The notes: a model not told the origin generated them from the sequence alone. A stretch of DNA of 64,000 bases from Pseudomonas sp. GD03944 (GCF_029839275.1 NZ_JAOCAH010000016.1:56450-120449); one strand, 5' to 3'; numbered from the stretch's first letter, positions 8,127-18,840 are shown. Made by a program: numbers and translations.

Positions 8127-9458
8127 TCAGATGACGCCCGCCTTCTTCCAGGCCAGGTAGCGGCTGACCAGCTCGGGACCGAGTTCGCCGGGGCGCGCGT
8201 CGATCACCGGGACGTTGTGGGCCGCCAGGCGTTCGTGCAGGTCGGCGCGGGCATTGAGGTAATCCACGGTGCCGCAATAGGCCAGGGCGCCTTCGAAATC
8301 CTGCACCGGGGTGTTGCGCAGGGTATCGAGCACGTCTTCACGCAGGCTGGCGATCAGTACCCGGTGCTGGCGGCCGAGGCGCTTGATGGCGGCCATCAGC
8401 TCCTGGTCGTCTTCATCACGCAGGTTGGTCACCAGCACCACCAGGGCCCGGCGCCGCTGACGGCTGAGCAGGGCATCGGCGGCCGCACTGAAGTCGGCGG
8501 GTTGCTGGGTGTTGCGCAGGTCGTAGACGGCATTGAGCAGCACGTTCAACTGGGCCGTGCCCTTGACCGGCGGCAGGAAGCGCTTCTGCTCGCTGGCGAA
8601 GGTCGCCAGGCCCACCGCATCGCCCTGGCGCAGCGCTACGTAGCTGAGCAGCAGGCAGGCGTTGAGGGCGTGGTCGAAGTGCGCCAGCTCATCGTCCTGG
8701 CTGCGCATGCGGCGGCCGCAATCGAGCAGGAAGACGATCTGCTGGTCCCGTTCGTCCTGGTACTCCCGGGCGATGGGGGTGCGCTTGCGCGCCGTGGCCT
8801 TCCAGTCGATCTGGCGCAGGGTGTCGCCGTCACGGAATTCACGCAGCTGGTGAAACTCCTGGCCCAGGCCGCGGCGTGGTTGCTGGCGCACGCCCATCTG
8901 GCTCAGCCAGTCATCCACCGCCATCAGCTGGGCGCCGTAGAGGCGGGCGAAGTCCGGGTAGACGCGGGTTTCCTGGGGCAGCTCCAGGTAGCGCCGGGCG
9001 TGCCACAGGCGCAACGGGCTGGGCAGGCCGATCTCGCAGCAGGGAAAGCTGAAATGCCCGCGCTGCAACGGCTTGACCCGGTAGCTGAAGGTGGTCTGCT
9101 CGCCCGGGTGCAGGTCGACGCGCTGCGGCAGGTGCTCGAAGGCCATGTCACCGGGCAGGTGATCGAAGACGTCCAGGTAGGCGCTCTGGGCGTAAGGGTG
9201 GTGCACGGTGAGGTGCACGTCGCTCCAGCGGCCCAGGGGCAGGTTGCCCGGCAGTTGGCGCTGCAGTTCGGGCGATGGCAGCCGGCGCAGGCGCAGGGCA
9301 TCGACCACGGCGGTGGCCAGCAGCACCAGCAGCAGGCCCCACCAGATCGCGTGCAGCGTGTCCGGCAGGCGAACCCCCAGGGCGTCCAGCGCCCCGAGCA
9401 GAATGGCCAGCCCGAACAGTCCGCCGAGCAGCGCGAGGAGTGTGCGTGACGGCTTCAT
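8127..9458 (-). CDS. DUF58 protein (vWA-like), last gene of MoxR operon
   Basis: A 443-residue protein with two N-terminal membrane spans (residues ~7-30 and 36-52), a beta-rich segment, then the DUF58 hallmark FRDGDTLRQIDWKATAR (~208-224) and a degenerate von Willebrand A-like domain beginning IVFLLDCGRRM (~241). The usual metal-site serines are absent after D246, as is common for this family. DUF58 proteins accompany MoxR ATPases and are thought to be partners or targets of their chaperone activity; the client is unknown. It starts 22 bases after moxR in a six-gene operon. Confidence 0.88.
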   Translation of the reverse strand: MKPSRTLLALLGGLFGLAILLGALDALGVRLPDTLHAIWWGLLLVLLATAVVDALRLRRLPSPELQRQLPGNLPLGRWSDVHLTVHHPYAQSAYLDVFDHLPGDMAFEHLPQRVDLHPGEQTTFSYRVKPLQRGHFSFPCCEIGLPSPLRLWHARRYLELPQETRVYPDFARLYGAQLMAVDDWLSQMGVRQQPRRGLGQEFHQLREFRDGDTLRQIDWKATARKRTPIAREYQDERDQQIVFLLDCGRRMRSQDDELAHFDHALNACLLLSYVALRQGDAVGLATFASEQKRFLPPVKGTAQLNVLLNAVYDLRNTQQPADFSAAADALLSRQRRRALVVLVTNLRDEDDQELMAAIKRLGRQHRVLIASLREDVLDTLRNTPVQDFEGALAYCGTVDYLNARADLHERLAAHNVPVIDARPGELGPELVSRYLAWKKAGVI

Positions 9459-9480
9459 TGAGCACCTGTCATCGAGCTAC

Positions 9481-10580
<1,100 letters not shown>

Positions 10581-10584
<4 letters not shown>

Positions 10585-11792
10585 AGGGCGTTCCTGAGGG
10601 TTTGCAGGTGGGCGACCTGACGGGTGAATTCGGTGGCGGCCAGTCGCTGTTTGGGCAACGGCCGCATGGCTTGGCTGATGGCGCTGGACGGCAGGCGGGT
10701 CAGGCGACCCAGGACTTGCCACTGCTCGGCCACGCCGAGCCGTTCGAAACCGGGGTGCCGGCGCCGCGCGCGGCGCTGGATGTCCTGTTGCAGGCTGTGC
10801 AGCAGGCTGTGCTGGCCGCTGCGGCGCAGCAGGAAGTCGGCGCTGGCCCGCAGGTGTTCCTGCAACTGCCGGCGGCTCGGGCTGGCCGGGATCTGCAGCG
10901 GTCCCTGGCGCATGCCGACGAACCACAGGCCGGCGACGATCAGCAGGCCCAGGGCCGCCAGCGCCTCGCCGAAGTGGCGCAGCAGCAGGCTGAACAGGTC
11001 GTCGCGGTCGGCTCGGTAGAGCAGGGTGACGGCGCTGTCCTGGCCCAGGTACCAGAGCAGCCAGGCGTTGTCGTACTGGGCGATGTTGAAGGTCTGCCAG
11101 ATCCAGGCATCGCTCAGCACCGTGACCAGGCCGGCCCCGTGATAGAGCTGCAGCAGGTGGGTGGCGTCGCCGCTGTTGGCCCAGGCATGGGCGCGGTTCT
11201 CGGCGTCGTAGAGGTGGTAGCGCGTGTCGAAGTTGATGTACGCCGGCGCCTCTTCGTTTTCCAGGTAGAGCTGGGTCAGTTCGGCGTAGGGCTCGGGCTC
11301 CGCCTGCTCGGTGTTGGCTTCGGCCTGGGCGTCGTCCTCGTCGGTGGCCTCGTCTTCGCTGGGGAGTTCGAGTTCGTCGCTCTCGTATTGCTGAATGCCC
11401 AGGCTGTCCAGCAGCAGGTCGCCGCTTTCGCCGTCGTCCTCGTCCCACAGCCGTTCCGCCACGAACACCAGGTGCCCGCCTTTTTCCGCCCACTCCAGCA
11501 GGCGCGCGCTCTGGCGCGGTGTCAGGTCACGGCGGTTGCCCAGCAGCAACAGGGTGTGATCCTTGCTGGGCAGCGTCGGCAGGACATCCAGGCCGCTGGC
11601 CCGTGTCACGTCGAGGCCCTGCCGACGCAGGAAATGCTCGGCGGCCAAGTACGGGTTGGCCCGGGCTTCCGGCGCAGGGCCGTGCTTGACCTCTTCTTCG
11701 TAGGGCTCGGCCAGGCTCAGCAGGTAGGCGCCAAATACGCCGAGGACCAGCAGCACGGCCAGGCCGAACCCCAGTTGGGTGCGCCGATTCAT
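10581..11792 (-). CDS. DUF4350 membrane protein
   Basis: A 403-residue protein with an N-terminal membrane anchor (residues ~7-27), an extracytoplasmic domain and a second membrane segment near residue 270. The domain begins NPYLAAEHFLRRQGLDV and has the Rossmann-like THLLLLGNRRDL / GGHLVFVAERLW pattern of DUF4350. An acidic stretch at about residues 138-165 is low complexity. The ATG at 11792 overlaps the DUF4129 stop by 4 bases. It belongs to the MoxR operon; no catalytic function is known for the family. Confidence 0.8.
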
Positions 11793-13390
11793 GCCCGGCC
11801 CCCCTTGTCGAACAGGCGCCGCCAGCCTTCGCACAGGCCGCGCTTGAGCGTCTCCGGCGGCAGGCGGTGGCCATAGGCGAGGTTCTGCCAATGGCGGGTC
11901 AGGGCCTGGCTGAAGCGCTCCAGCTCATCCTGGTCGAGCCCCTGGACCAGGCGCAGCACCTCGGCCTCGGTGTGGGCGCTGCGCAGGGGCAGGCGATAGT
12001 CGTGCAGCAGCCGGCTGAGCAGCGCGCGGTAGAGCAGGCCAAGGGCGGCGCGGGGCTGCTCTTGCCACAGGCGTTCGGCTTCGCTGGCCACATCGTCGGG
12101 CAGGCTTTCCGGGGCGACTTCCAGGCCGAACAGTTGCGTCGGCGCGCGGGACGGCCGGACCCGGGGGAGCCCCAGGCGCCCGGTGAAGGTGCTCAGCCAT
12201 TCGCGGTAGCGCCACAGCAGCAGGCCCACCAGGCCGAGCAGGGCGGCCCACAGCAGGGCTTCGAAGAACAGCGCGACACCGTCGATGCTCTTCCAGAACT
12301 CGCTGAGTTTGAAGAACTTCTCCATCAGGTCCAGCAGGCCGCGGACCTCTTCTTCAGTGGGCTGCTCGGGTTCGCTTTCTTCACCGAAGCGCCAGCGGGT
12401 GACGGTTTCACGGTTTTCGAAGGGCGGCTGGTCGAGCACCTGGGTGATGGCTTCCTGGGCCGCCGCGCTGGTCAGCGGCTGCTTGAGCAGGCGCTCGGCA
12501 CGGGGGCCGTTCGGGTTCTGGTCGGGCAGGGGGCAACTGCTGTGGCTGCTGGCAACGCTGGCGGCTTCGCTGGCCATGGCCGGCGCCGGCAGTTGCATCA
12601 GCAGCACGCCGCAGCCGAGCAGCAGGGCATAGGCGACGCCGCTGATGCGCTGGCGCAGCTGGCGGAACACCAGCTCGATATCCCAGGCTTCTAGCGCCGT
12701 ACGTCGGTTCAGGTAGAGGGTGAAGCCGCAGGCGACGTACACCGGTTCCCAGATCACCAGCCCCAGCACGTACAGCAGGTTGGACAGGTGCTCCAGGCTG
12801 CGCCATTCACCGCTGGCGGCGTTGACCAGGCTCTGCCAGCTCCAGTCCAGTTCGATCTGTTGCGGCAGCATCATGTAGAACAGGGTGATGAGGCCCAGCC
12901 ACAGCGCGCCTTCCAGGTGCATGCCGACCACCGTCAGCCAGGTCGCGCCCCCGGCGTCGCGCTGCCCCAGCACTACCAGGCGCTGGGCGCGGGCATCGCC
13001 CGACAGGCCTTCGAGCTGCAGCACCGGCAGGTCGAAGCTGCGCGTCGGGCTCAGGCGGCGCCAGGTCAGGCTTGCCAGCAATTGCGGCTTGAGCAGGCGC
13101 GGCCAGGCGCGCAGGGCCTGCTTGAGCGTCGGCGTGTCGCCGAACAGGGCGTGGGACAGGATGTACAGCGGCAGTCGCTCGTAGGCCGGCTTCAGCCACC
13201 AGAACAGGAACACCGCGACGCTCGGGTAATCCCACAGCAGCAGGCAGAGCACGGCGAAGATCGGGATAGTGACCAGCGCCCAACTGGCCATCAGCAGGCC
13301 GGCATGACGGCGGGCCAGGAGCACACCGAGGTCGACGGCTTCCCAGGCGCTGCGTGGGCGGATGGCCACGCTGGCATCAGTCAGGCGCAT
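11789..13390 (-). CDS. DUF4129 membrane protein
   Basis: A 533-residue protein with several N-terminal membrane spans, a periplasmic-type middle region, another span (~380-400, LLWAALLGLVGLLLWRY) and a C-terminal DUF4129 domain. That domain shows the pattern PRAALGLLYRALLSRLLHDYRLPL and ends in an FSQALTRHWQNLAYGHRLP segment. The start at 13390 has GAGGTGA closely upstream and overlaps the SpoIIM stop by 14 bases; a GTG two codons earlier is possible. Part of the MoxR operon; function unknown. Confidence 0.8.
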   Translation of the reverse strand: MRLTDASVAIRPRSAWEAVDLGVLLARRHAGLLMASWALVTIPIFAVLCLLLWDYPSVAVFLFWWLKPAYERLPLYILSHALFGDTPTLKQALRAWPRLLKPQLLASLTWRRLSPTRSFDLPVLQLEGLSGDARAQRLVVLGQRDAGGATWLTVVGMHLEGALWLGLITLFYMMLPQQIELDWSWQSLVNAASGEWRSLEHLSNLLYVLGLVIWEPVYVACGFTLYLNRRTALEAWDIELVFRQLRQRISGVAYALLLGCGVLLMQLPAPAMASEAASVASSHSSCPLPDQNPNGPRAERLLKQPLTSAAAQEAITQVLDQPPFENRETVTRWRFGEESEPEQPTEEEVRGLLDLMEKFFKLSEFWKSIDGVALFFEALLWAALLGLVGLLLWRYREWLSTFTGRLGLPRVRPSRAPTQLFGLEVAPESLPDDVASEAERLWQEQPRAALGLLYRALLSRLLHDYRLPLRSAHTEAEVLRLVQGLDQDELERFSQALTRHWQNLAYGHRLPPETLKRGLCEGWRRLFDKGGRA

Positions 13391-14357
13391 GGTCACCTCG
13401 CCCGGCGAGCAGCAGGTAGGCCAGCACCAGCGCCCAGAGTGCGGCGCCCACCCCGTATTTGATGGTCGGCGTGGCGAAGGTCATCGATGACCAGTAGGCC
13501 TCGATAAAGGCGGCCAGCAGCAGGAAGGCGACCACGCCGCCGACCAGGCGCACGGCGCGTGAGGCCGCCCGGCGCAGGGCCTCGCCCCGAGTCAGGCGCC
13601 CTGGCGCGAGCAGTGCCCAGCCGAGCTTGAAGCCGGCGGCGCCGGCCAGGGCGATGGCGGTCAGTTCGAAGGCGCCGTGGCCGATCACGAACGACCAGAA
13701 GGTTTCGCTGTAGCCGATCTGGGTCAGGTGCCCGGCCACGGCGCCGATCATCAAACCGTTGAACAGCAGGAAGAACAGGCTGCCCAGGCCCAGCAGCAGG
13801 CCGCTGGCGAAGGTCTGAAAGGCGATGCCGATGTTGTTCATGATGTAGAAGCCGAACATCGCCCAGTCGTCGCTGGAGCCGCGGTCGCCGAAACGCCCGA
13901 GGCGTCGGGCGTCCGGGTCGTACATGCGCTCCATGTTCGCCACCTGGTCGGGGGAGACCACGCTGTAGATCAGATCCGGGAACAGGTAGGTCAGCACGCC
14001 CATGCCGAGCAGGCTGCCGAAGAACAGCAGGCTGGCGGCCACGACACTGCGCCATTCGGCCCGCACCAGCCGTGGAAAGCCCACCAGCAGAAAGCCGATC
14101 AGTTGCGTGCCCAGCGGGCTGCGGTGCCGGTAGAACTGCTGGTGACCGCGCAGCACCAGTTGCTGCAGGTACTCGACCAGGTGGTTGCTGTAGCCGCGCG
14201 ACTCCGCCAGTGCAAGGTGCTGGCACAGGCGCCGGTAGGCCGCGGCGAAGCCCTTGCTCTGCTCGCCGTCGACCTTGCCGCGTTCCAGCGCGTCGAGCTG
14301 CTGGGCGAACGCCTGCCACTCGCCTTGGTGCTGGCTCTCATAGAGGCTCTGCTTCAT
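13377..14357 (-). CDS. SpoIIM/DUF95-type membrane protein
   Basis: A 326-residue polytopic inner-membrane protein of the stage II sporulation protein M (DUF95) family. The N-terminal soluble part WQAFAQQLDALERGK and the membrane motif FVIGHGAFELTAIALAGAAG (conserved His and Glu in a membrane segment) are typical. In non-sporulating bacteria this family pairs with RDD proteins and MoxR ATPases, as here. It overlaps the RDD gene by 4 bases and the next gene by 14. No sporulation role should be inferred. Confidence 0.85.
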   Translation of the reverse strand: MKQSLYESQHQGEWQAFAQQLDALERGKVDGEQSKGFAAAYRRLCQHLALAESRGYSNHLVEYLQQLVLRGHQQFYRHRSPLGTQLIGFLLVGFPRLVRAEWRSVVAASLLFFGSLLGMGVLTYLFPDLIYSVVSPDQVANMERMYDPDARRLGRFGDRGSSDDWAMFGFYIMNNIGIAFQTFASGLLLGLGSLFFLLFNGLMIGAVAGHLTQIGYSETFWSFVIGHGAFELTAIALAGAAGFKLGWALLAPGRLTRGEALRRAASRAVRLVGGVVAFLLLAAFIEAYWSSMTFATPTIKYGVGAALWALVLAYLLLAGRGDHAPD

Positions 14358-15085
14358 GTCGGCCCCAACAGACCACGGGCAATACCGTGGATGTGGCGTT
14401 CAGCCTGGTCCGGCGGCACCTGCAGCGGCTCGGCGAGGATACCCGCCAGCTCGGTGCGGCGTGCGGTGGACAACTGCTCGGCGCGTTCGGCGAAGCCCAT
14501 CAGCGCGCGCTGCTCGGCCAGGCTGAGGACGAAGGGCGCGCGCAGCGGTTCGGCGTCTGGCAGGGTCGGTGTGCCCGGGGTGGTGTCGCGGTACACCACC
14601 AGGGTGCCGGCGGCGATATCGCCCAGGCGTTTGAAGGCCCGGTGGTTGAGGCAACTGATGATGCCCAGGGTATAGGCGAACGGCAGGATATCGACGAAGC
14701 GCAACAGGTTGCGGGTCAGGGAGGCGGCCCAGCCGATGGGCGTGCCGTCATCGTGGACCACGCGCAGGCCGAGCAGCTGCTTGCCGGGGGAGCGGCCCTG
14801 GTTGAGCACTTCGAACAGCACCATGTACCACCAGGTCACCAGGAACAGCAGGATGGTGGCGAGCCCCATGCCGAACTGCCCCAGGCTGCCGAGGGCCACG
14901 TACACCAGCAGCAGGAACAGCCCGCGGATCACCAGGTCGATGGCGAAGGCCAGGGCACGCGGCACCAGGCCGGCCGGGCGCAGAATGAGGTCGATGCCTT
15001 CCGGGGTTTCCACGTGGTAACGGGTGTCCAGCAGCGGGGCTGCGGGGCGTGGAGAACGAGGTGGGAGCGGGGCGGTAGACGGCAT
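14354..15085 (-). CDS. RDD-family membrane protein, first gene of MoxR operon
   Basis: A 243-residue protein with three to four membrane spans and the RDD signature: ALAFAIDLVIRG in the first span and LNQGRSPGKQLLGLRVV, then an arginine-containing RNLLRFVDILPF. The family is widespread, of uncertain function, in a few cases linked to ion homeostasis. It heads the operon RDD - SpoIIM - DUF4129 - DUF4350 - MoxR - DUF58, in which most junctions overlap, so the proteins are probably made in stoichiometric amounts. Divergent from sbcB with about 150 bases between the starts. Confidence 0.85.
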   Translation of the reverse strand: MPSTAPLPPRSPRPAAPLLDTRYHVETPEGIDLILRPAGLVPRALAFAIDLVIRGLFLLLVYVALGSLGQFGMGLATILLFLVTWWYMVLFEVLNQGRSPGKQLLGLRVVHDDGTPIGWAASLTRNLLRFVDILPFAYTLGIISCLNHRAFKRLGDIAAGTLVVYRDTTPGTPTLPDAEPLRAPFVLSLAEQRALMGFAERAEQLSTARRTELAGILAEPLQVPPDQAERHIHGIARGLLGPT

Positions 15086-15233
15086 CGGCTGACTGCGACG
15101 GAGAAACTCAGGATGCTAGCCACCCGCCAGCGGCTAAGCAACCGTCATGCGCGCAAACTGCGTGCTGGATCGTAGCCAGGCATGTCTGCCGGCAGTGCTA
15201 GACTGGCGCGGCCCTTCGCTTCAGGAATGCACC

Positions 15234-16691
15234 GTGACCTCCAGTCTGTTCTGGTACGACTACGAAACCACCGGTATCGACCCGCGCCGCGACCGCCCCG
15301 TGCAGGTGGCCGGCATCCGCACCGATGAAGACCTCAATGAAATCGGCGAGCCGCTGAATCTCTATTGCCAGCCGAGCGACGACATCCTGCCGCACCCTGC
15401 GGCCTGCCTGGTGACCGGCATCACGCCCGGCCTGCTGGCGGAAAAGGGGCTGCGTGAAGCCGAGTTCATGCGCCGCGTGCACGCCGAGCTGTCGCTGCCG
15501 GGCACCTGCGGTGTGGGTTACAACAGCCTGCGCTTCGACGACGAAGTGACGCGCTACAGCCTGTACCGCAACTTTTTCGACCCCTACGCCCGGGAGTGGC
15601 AGGGTGGCAACAGCCGCTGGGACCTGATCGACCTGGTGCGCACCGCCTACGCCCTGCGTCCGGAAGGTATCGTCTGGCCGGAAGAAGACGGGCGGGTCAG
15701 CCTGCGCCTGGAGCGCCTGACCGCTGCCAACGGCATCGACCACGGGCAGGCCCACGACGCGCTGTCCGATGTGCGGGCGACCATTGCCCTGGCACGCCTG
15801 GTGCGCAGCCGGCAGCCCAAGCTGTATGACTACCTGTACGGCCTGCGTAACAAGCACCGTGTGCTCGACCAGATCAAACTGCTGCAGCCGCTGGTGCACA
15901 TCTCGGGCCGTTTTGCCGGCGCCCGGCATTACCTGGCGGTGGTGCTGCCCCTGGCGTGGCACCCGCGCAATCGCAACGCCCTGATCGTCTGCGACCTGCA
16001 GGCCGATGTGTCGCCGCTGCTCGACGAAGACGCCGATACCCTGCGCGAGCGCCTCTACACCCGCCGCGAACAGCTGGCCGACGGCGTCGCGCCGGTGCCC
16101 CTGAAGTTGCTGCACATCAACCGCTGCCCGGTGGTCGCGCCGCTGAGCGTATTGCGCGAAGGCGATATTCAGCGACTGCAACTGGATGTGACGAGTTACC
16201 AGCGTGCTGCCGCGCAACTCACCGAAGCCCAGGCGCTGTGGCAGGACAAACTTGCCGGTATCTATACCGAAGAGGCGTTTGCCCAAAACGACGATCCCGA
16301 GCAACAGTTGTATGACGGTTTTATCAACGACCGGGATCGGCGTTTATGCGAGCAAGTCCGGCAGGCAGAGCCTCAGCGCCTCGCTCAGGAAGTCTGGCCG
16401 TTCGACGATGCACGCTTGCCTGAATTGCTCTTTCGATACCGGGCGCGGAACTTTTCAGCCGGTTTGAATGCAGAAGAACATCAACGCTGGTGGCGGTTTT
16501 GCCAGCAACGTTTAACACTGCCCGAATTCGGTGCACCCAATACCCTGACAACATTCGATACGGCAATGGCAGAACTCTTGGCCACGGCAACTGTCGAGCA
16601 GCGTGCGGTATTGCAGGCCTGGTCCGAACATGCGCAGCACTTGCGCCAACGCTATGCACTGCCGGCCCCGGTATTAGATGCGCCTGGCTGA
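15234..16691 (+). CDS. sbcB: exodeoxyribonuclease I
   Basis: Single-strand 3'-5' exonuclease of the DEDDh family acting in recombination and mismatch repair; 485 residues, full length. Exo I motif WYDYETTG has D9 and E11; Exo II is NSLRFDDE (97-104); Exo III is HDALSDV with H174 and D179. A C-terminal SH3-like/helical region follows. The GTG at 15234 gives the conserved N-terminus directly; upstream in-frame sequence is not conserved. The last ~450 bases use somewhat more AT-rich codons than the N-terminal half. It shares a bidirectional terminator with mvaT. Confidence 0.95.
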   Translation: MTSSLFWYDYETTGIDPRRDRPVQVAGIRTDEDLNEIGEPLNLYCQPSDDILPHPAACLVTGITPGLLAEKGLREAEFMRRVHAELSLPGTCGVGYNSLRFDDEVTRYSLYRNFFDPYAREWQGGNSRWDLIDLVRTAYALRPEGIVWPEEDGRVSLRLERLTAANGIDHGQAHDALSDVRATIALARLVRSRQPKLYDYLYGLRNKHRVLDQIKLLQPLVHISGRFAGARHYLAVVLPLAWHPRNRNALIVCDLQADVSPLLDEDADTLRERLYTRREQLADGVAPVPLKLLHINRCPVVAPLSVLREGDIQRLQLDVTSYQRAAAQLTEAQALWQDKLAGIYTEEAFAQNDDPEQQLYDGFINDRDRRLCEQVRQAEPQRLAQEVWPFDDARLPELLFRYRARNFSAGLNAEEHQRWWRFCQQRLTLPEFGAPNTLTTFDTAMAELLATATVEQRAVLQAWSEHAQHLRQRYALPAPVLDAPG

Positions 16692-16702
16692 ATCGCAGGC
16701 AT

Positions 16703-16732
16703 AAAAAACGCCAGCGTCTGCTGGCGTTTTTG
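16703..16732. terminator. bidirectional terminator, sbcB / mvaT
   Basis: AAAACGCCAGC / GCTGGCGTTTT with loop GTCT, with A-run and T-run on both sides, so it can serve the two convergent genes. Confidence 0.92.
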
Positions 16733-16755
16733 TGTGCAGCGGGTACGGCGGGGAA

Positions 16756-17133
16756 TTAACCCAGCAGCGTTGCCCAGCCTTCAACCACGTCCGAACCCCA
16801 TTTGGCTTTCCACTCTTTCAGCGTCTTGTGGTTGCCGCCTTTGGTTTCGATGACTTCACCGGTGTTCGGGTTCTTGTACTGCTTAACTTTGCGGGCGCGC
16901 TTGGTGCCGGTTGCTTTGGCAGCGGTACGCGGAGCCTTGTTGATTTTGGCTTCCGGGTCCATCAGGGCAATGACGTCGCGCAGCGACTTCTGGTATTCGC
17001 CCATCAGGGTGCGCAGTTTGCCTTCGAACTCCAGTTCTTTTTTCAGCTTGTCGTCTTGCGACAGCTTTTTCAGGCGCTCTTGCAGTTCTTTGATGGTTTC
17101 TTCTGTAGCGCGGTATTCGTTGATCAGCGACAT
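16756..17133 (-). CDS. mvaT: MvaT, H-NS-family xenogeneic silencer
   Basis: Nucleoid-associated protein that coats AT-rich DNA and silences acquired genes in Pseudomonas. At 125 residues it has the standard layout: an N-terminal coiled coil (residues ~1-60, heptad-rich TIKELQERLKKLSQ) for oligomerisation, a basic linker (~66-85), and a C-terminal DNA-binding domain with the KGGN loop (98-101) followed by HKTLKEWKAKWG. Presence of MvaT rather than H-NS supports a Pseudomonas host. SD AGGA lies 6 bases before the ATG. Monocistronic with its own promoter. Confidence 0.96.
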   Translation of the reverse strand: MSLINEYRATEETIKELQERLKKLSQDDKLKKELEFEGKLRTLMGEYQKSLRDVIALMDPEAKINKAPRTAAKATGTKRARKVKQYKNPNTGEVIETKGGNHKTLKEWKAKWGSDVVEGWATLLG

Positions 17134-17175
17134 GGGGGTGTCCTAATTCGTAAAGGAGGGTGGCAAGTGTTGGTA

Positions 17176-17204
17176 ATAATAGTCACGCACTTTTAACAAG
17201 TAAA
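17176..17204 (-). promoter_or_regulatory. predicted sigma-70 promoter of mvaT
   Basis: On the minus strand TTTACT (-35, 17199-17204), a 17-base spacer, then TATTAT (-10, 17176-17181). It lies about 45 bases before the ATG in an AT-rich gap. The rest of the 369-base mvaT-purU gap shows only the inverted repeat at 17220. Confidence 0.6.
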
Positions 17205-17219
17205 CCGCTTTGTAGGAAT

Positions 17220-17235
17220 TTGCCACAGTTGGCAA
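17220..17235. repeat. inverted repeat upstream of mvaT promoter
   Basis: TTGCCA-CAGT-TGGCAA, a 6-bp dyad 16 bases upstream of the predicted -35 of mvaT; a possible operator or UP-region site. Confidence 0.4.
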
Positions 17236-17502
17236 TTAATGGAGTTCAATGTTGGCGCTACATTTCATTACAGTCGGTTTTATCCGTTTAAGTCCTTAAT
17301 TTGCCGATACCCATCCGTCGATGACGGCGAATGACGTCTGCAGTTTTCTCTGGCGTTCGACGAGGCCCTGTGTCGCAGGGGCCTATGTTTCGTGGTGTGG
17401 CACACTTGCACCCCACCCGCGCGATGCGCGCTCATGCGCATACTGCAGTTTTTCTTCGCTACGGCTAAAATGGCCGACTTTGTAAAGTTTTCGGAGTTCT
17501 CC

Positions 17503-18354
17503 ATGCGCACTTTTAGGCTGGTCATTGCCTGCCCTGACCGCGTCGGTATCGTGGCCAAGGTCAGTAATTTTCTGGCTACCTACAACGGTTGGATCACCGA
17601 GGCGAGCCACCATTCCGACACCCAGAGTGGCTGGTTCTTCATGCGCCACGAGATCCGTGCGGATTCCCTGCCGTTCGACCTGGATGGCTTCCAGCAGGCG
17701 TTCGCCCCGATCGCCCGCGAATTTTCCATGGAGTGGCGCATCACCGATTCGGCGCGCAAGAAGCGCGTGGTGCTGATGGCCAGCCGCGAGTCCCACTGCC
17801 TGGCCGACCTGCTGCACCGCTGGCACAGCGATGAGCTGGACTGCGACATTCCCTGCGTCATCTCCAACCACGACGACCTGCGCAGCATGGTCGAGTGGCA
17901 CGGCATCCCGTATTTCCACGTGCCGGTCGATCCGCAGAACAAGCAGCCGGCCTTCGACGAAGTGGCGCGCCTGGTGGAAAGCCACCAGGCCGACGTGATC
18001 GTCCTGGCGCGCTACATGCAGATCCTGCCGCCGCAGCTGTGCCGCGACTACGCGCAGCGCGTGATCAACATCCACCACAGCTTCCTGCCGTCGTTCGTTG
18101 GCGCCAAGCCGTATCACCAGGCCTCGCTGCGCGGGGTCAAGCTGATCGGTGCCACGTCCCACTACGTGACCGAGGAACTGGACGCCGGCCCGATCATCGA
18201 GCAGGACGTGGTGCGCGTCAGCCACCGGGAAAGCATCGAAGAAATGGTGCGCCTGGGTAAGGACGTGGAGAAGATGGTGCTCTCCCGTGGGCTACGCTAT
18301 CACCTGGAAGATCGCGTACTGGTGCACAACAACAAGACGGTGGTGTTCGACTGA
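17503..18354 (+). CDS. purU: formyltetrahydrofolate deformylase
   Basis: Hydrolyses 10-formyl-THF to formate and THF, balancing one-carbon pools and supplying formate for PurT. At 283 residues it has an N-terminal ACT domain (RLVIACPDRVGIVAKVSNFL, ~5-24) and a C-terminal formyltransferase fold with VINIHHSF (187-194) and ATSHYVTEELDAGP containing the catalytic Asp (D228). The start at 17503 has GGAG just upstream and gives the conserved N-terminus; earlier in-frame codons are not conserved. Confidence 0.96.
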   Translation: MRTFRLVIACPDRVGIVAKVSNFLATYNGWITEASHHSDTQSGWFFMRHEIRADSLPFDLDGFQQAFAPIAREFSMEWRITDSARKKRVVLMASRESHCLADLLHRWHSDELDCDIPCVISNHDDLRSMVEWHGIPYFHVPVDPQNKQPAFDEVARLVESHQADVIVLARYMQILPPQLCRDYAQRVINIHHSFLPSFVGAKPYHQASLRGVKLIGATSHYVTEELDAGPIIEQDVVRVSHRESIEEMVRLGKDVEKMVLSRGLRYHLEDRVLVHNNKTVVFD

Positions 18355-18399
18355 TCGCCTGGTCGTGCGCCGACAGGCCGTACGACAAGGAGTTCGATC

Positions 18400-18825
18400 A
18401 TGCTCAAGTCAATCAAGGTGCGGGACTACATGACCCGTCACCTGGTGACCTTTCGGTCCGATACGGATCTGTTCACCGCCATCAATCGTCTGCTGGAGCA
18501 CCGCATTTCCGGTGCTCCGGTGACCGATGCGCACGGTCACCTGATCGGCCTGTTGTCCGAGGGCGATTGCCTGCGGGGCATCCTGTCGGGTGCCTACTAC
18601 GAGGCCACGGGCGGAACCGTCGGTACCTACATGTCCACCGAGGTGGAAACCGTGTCCCCCGAGGCGGACGTCATCGAACTGTCCGAGCGCTTCCTGCGTG
18701 GACGTCGGGGACGTTTCCCTGTGGTCGAGCAAGGGCGCCTGGTCGGGCAGATCAGCCGCAGCGACGTATTGCGCGCGGTCAAGGAGTTCGCGCAGCATGA
18801 GCAGGGTAAGCATGTCACTGAGTGA
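18400..18825 (+). CDS. CBS-domain pair protein
   Basis: A stand-alone 141-residue protein made of two CBS domains (residues ~8-65 and ~75-132): KVRDYMTRHLVTFRSDTDL opens the first and VGTYMSTEVETVSPEADV the second. Each ends in a typical PVTDAHGHLIGLLSEGD or FPVVEQGRLVGQISRSD strand. Such pairs bind adenosine nucleotides and act as energy or redox sensors; partner unknown. It follows purU by 45 bases and precedes a tiny gene by 15, so the three may be co-transcribed. Confidence 0.88.
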   Translation: MLKSIKVRDYMTRHLVTFRSDTDLFTAINRLLEHRISGAPVTDAHGHLIGLLSEGDCLRGILSGAYYEATGGTVGTYMSTEVETVSPEADVIELSERFLRGRRGRFPVVEQGRLVGQISRSDVLRAVKEFAQHEQGKHVTE

Positions 18826-18840
18826 TCAGGAGCCGCGAGC

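Noticed and set aside
10585..11493. In-frame 303-codon N-terminal extension of MoxR
   Set aside because: It overlaps the DUF4350 gene in another frame, is Arg/Pro/Gly-rich, and the ATG at 10584 gives a normal overlap junction.
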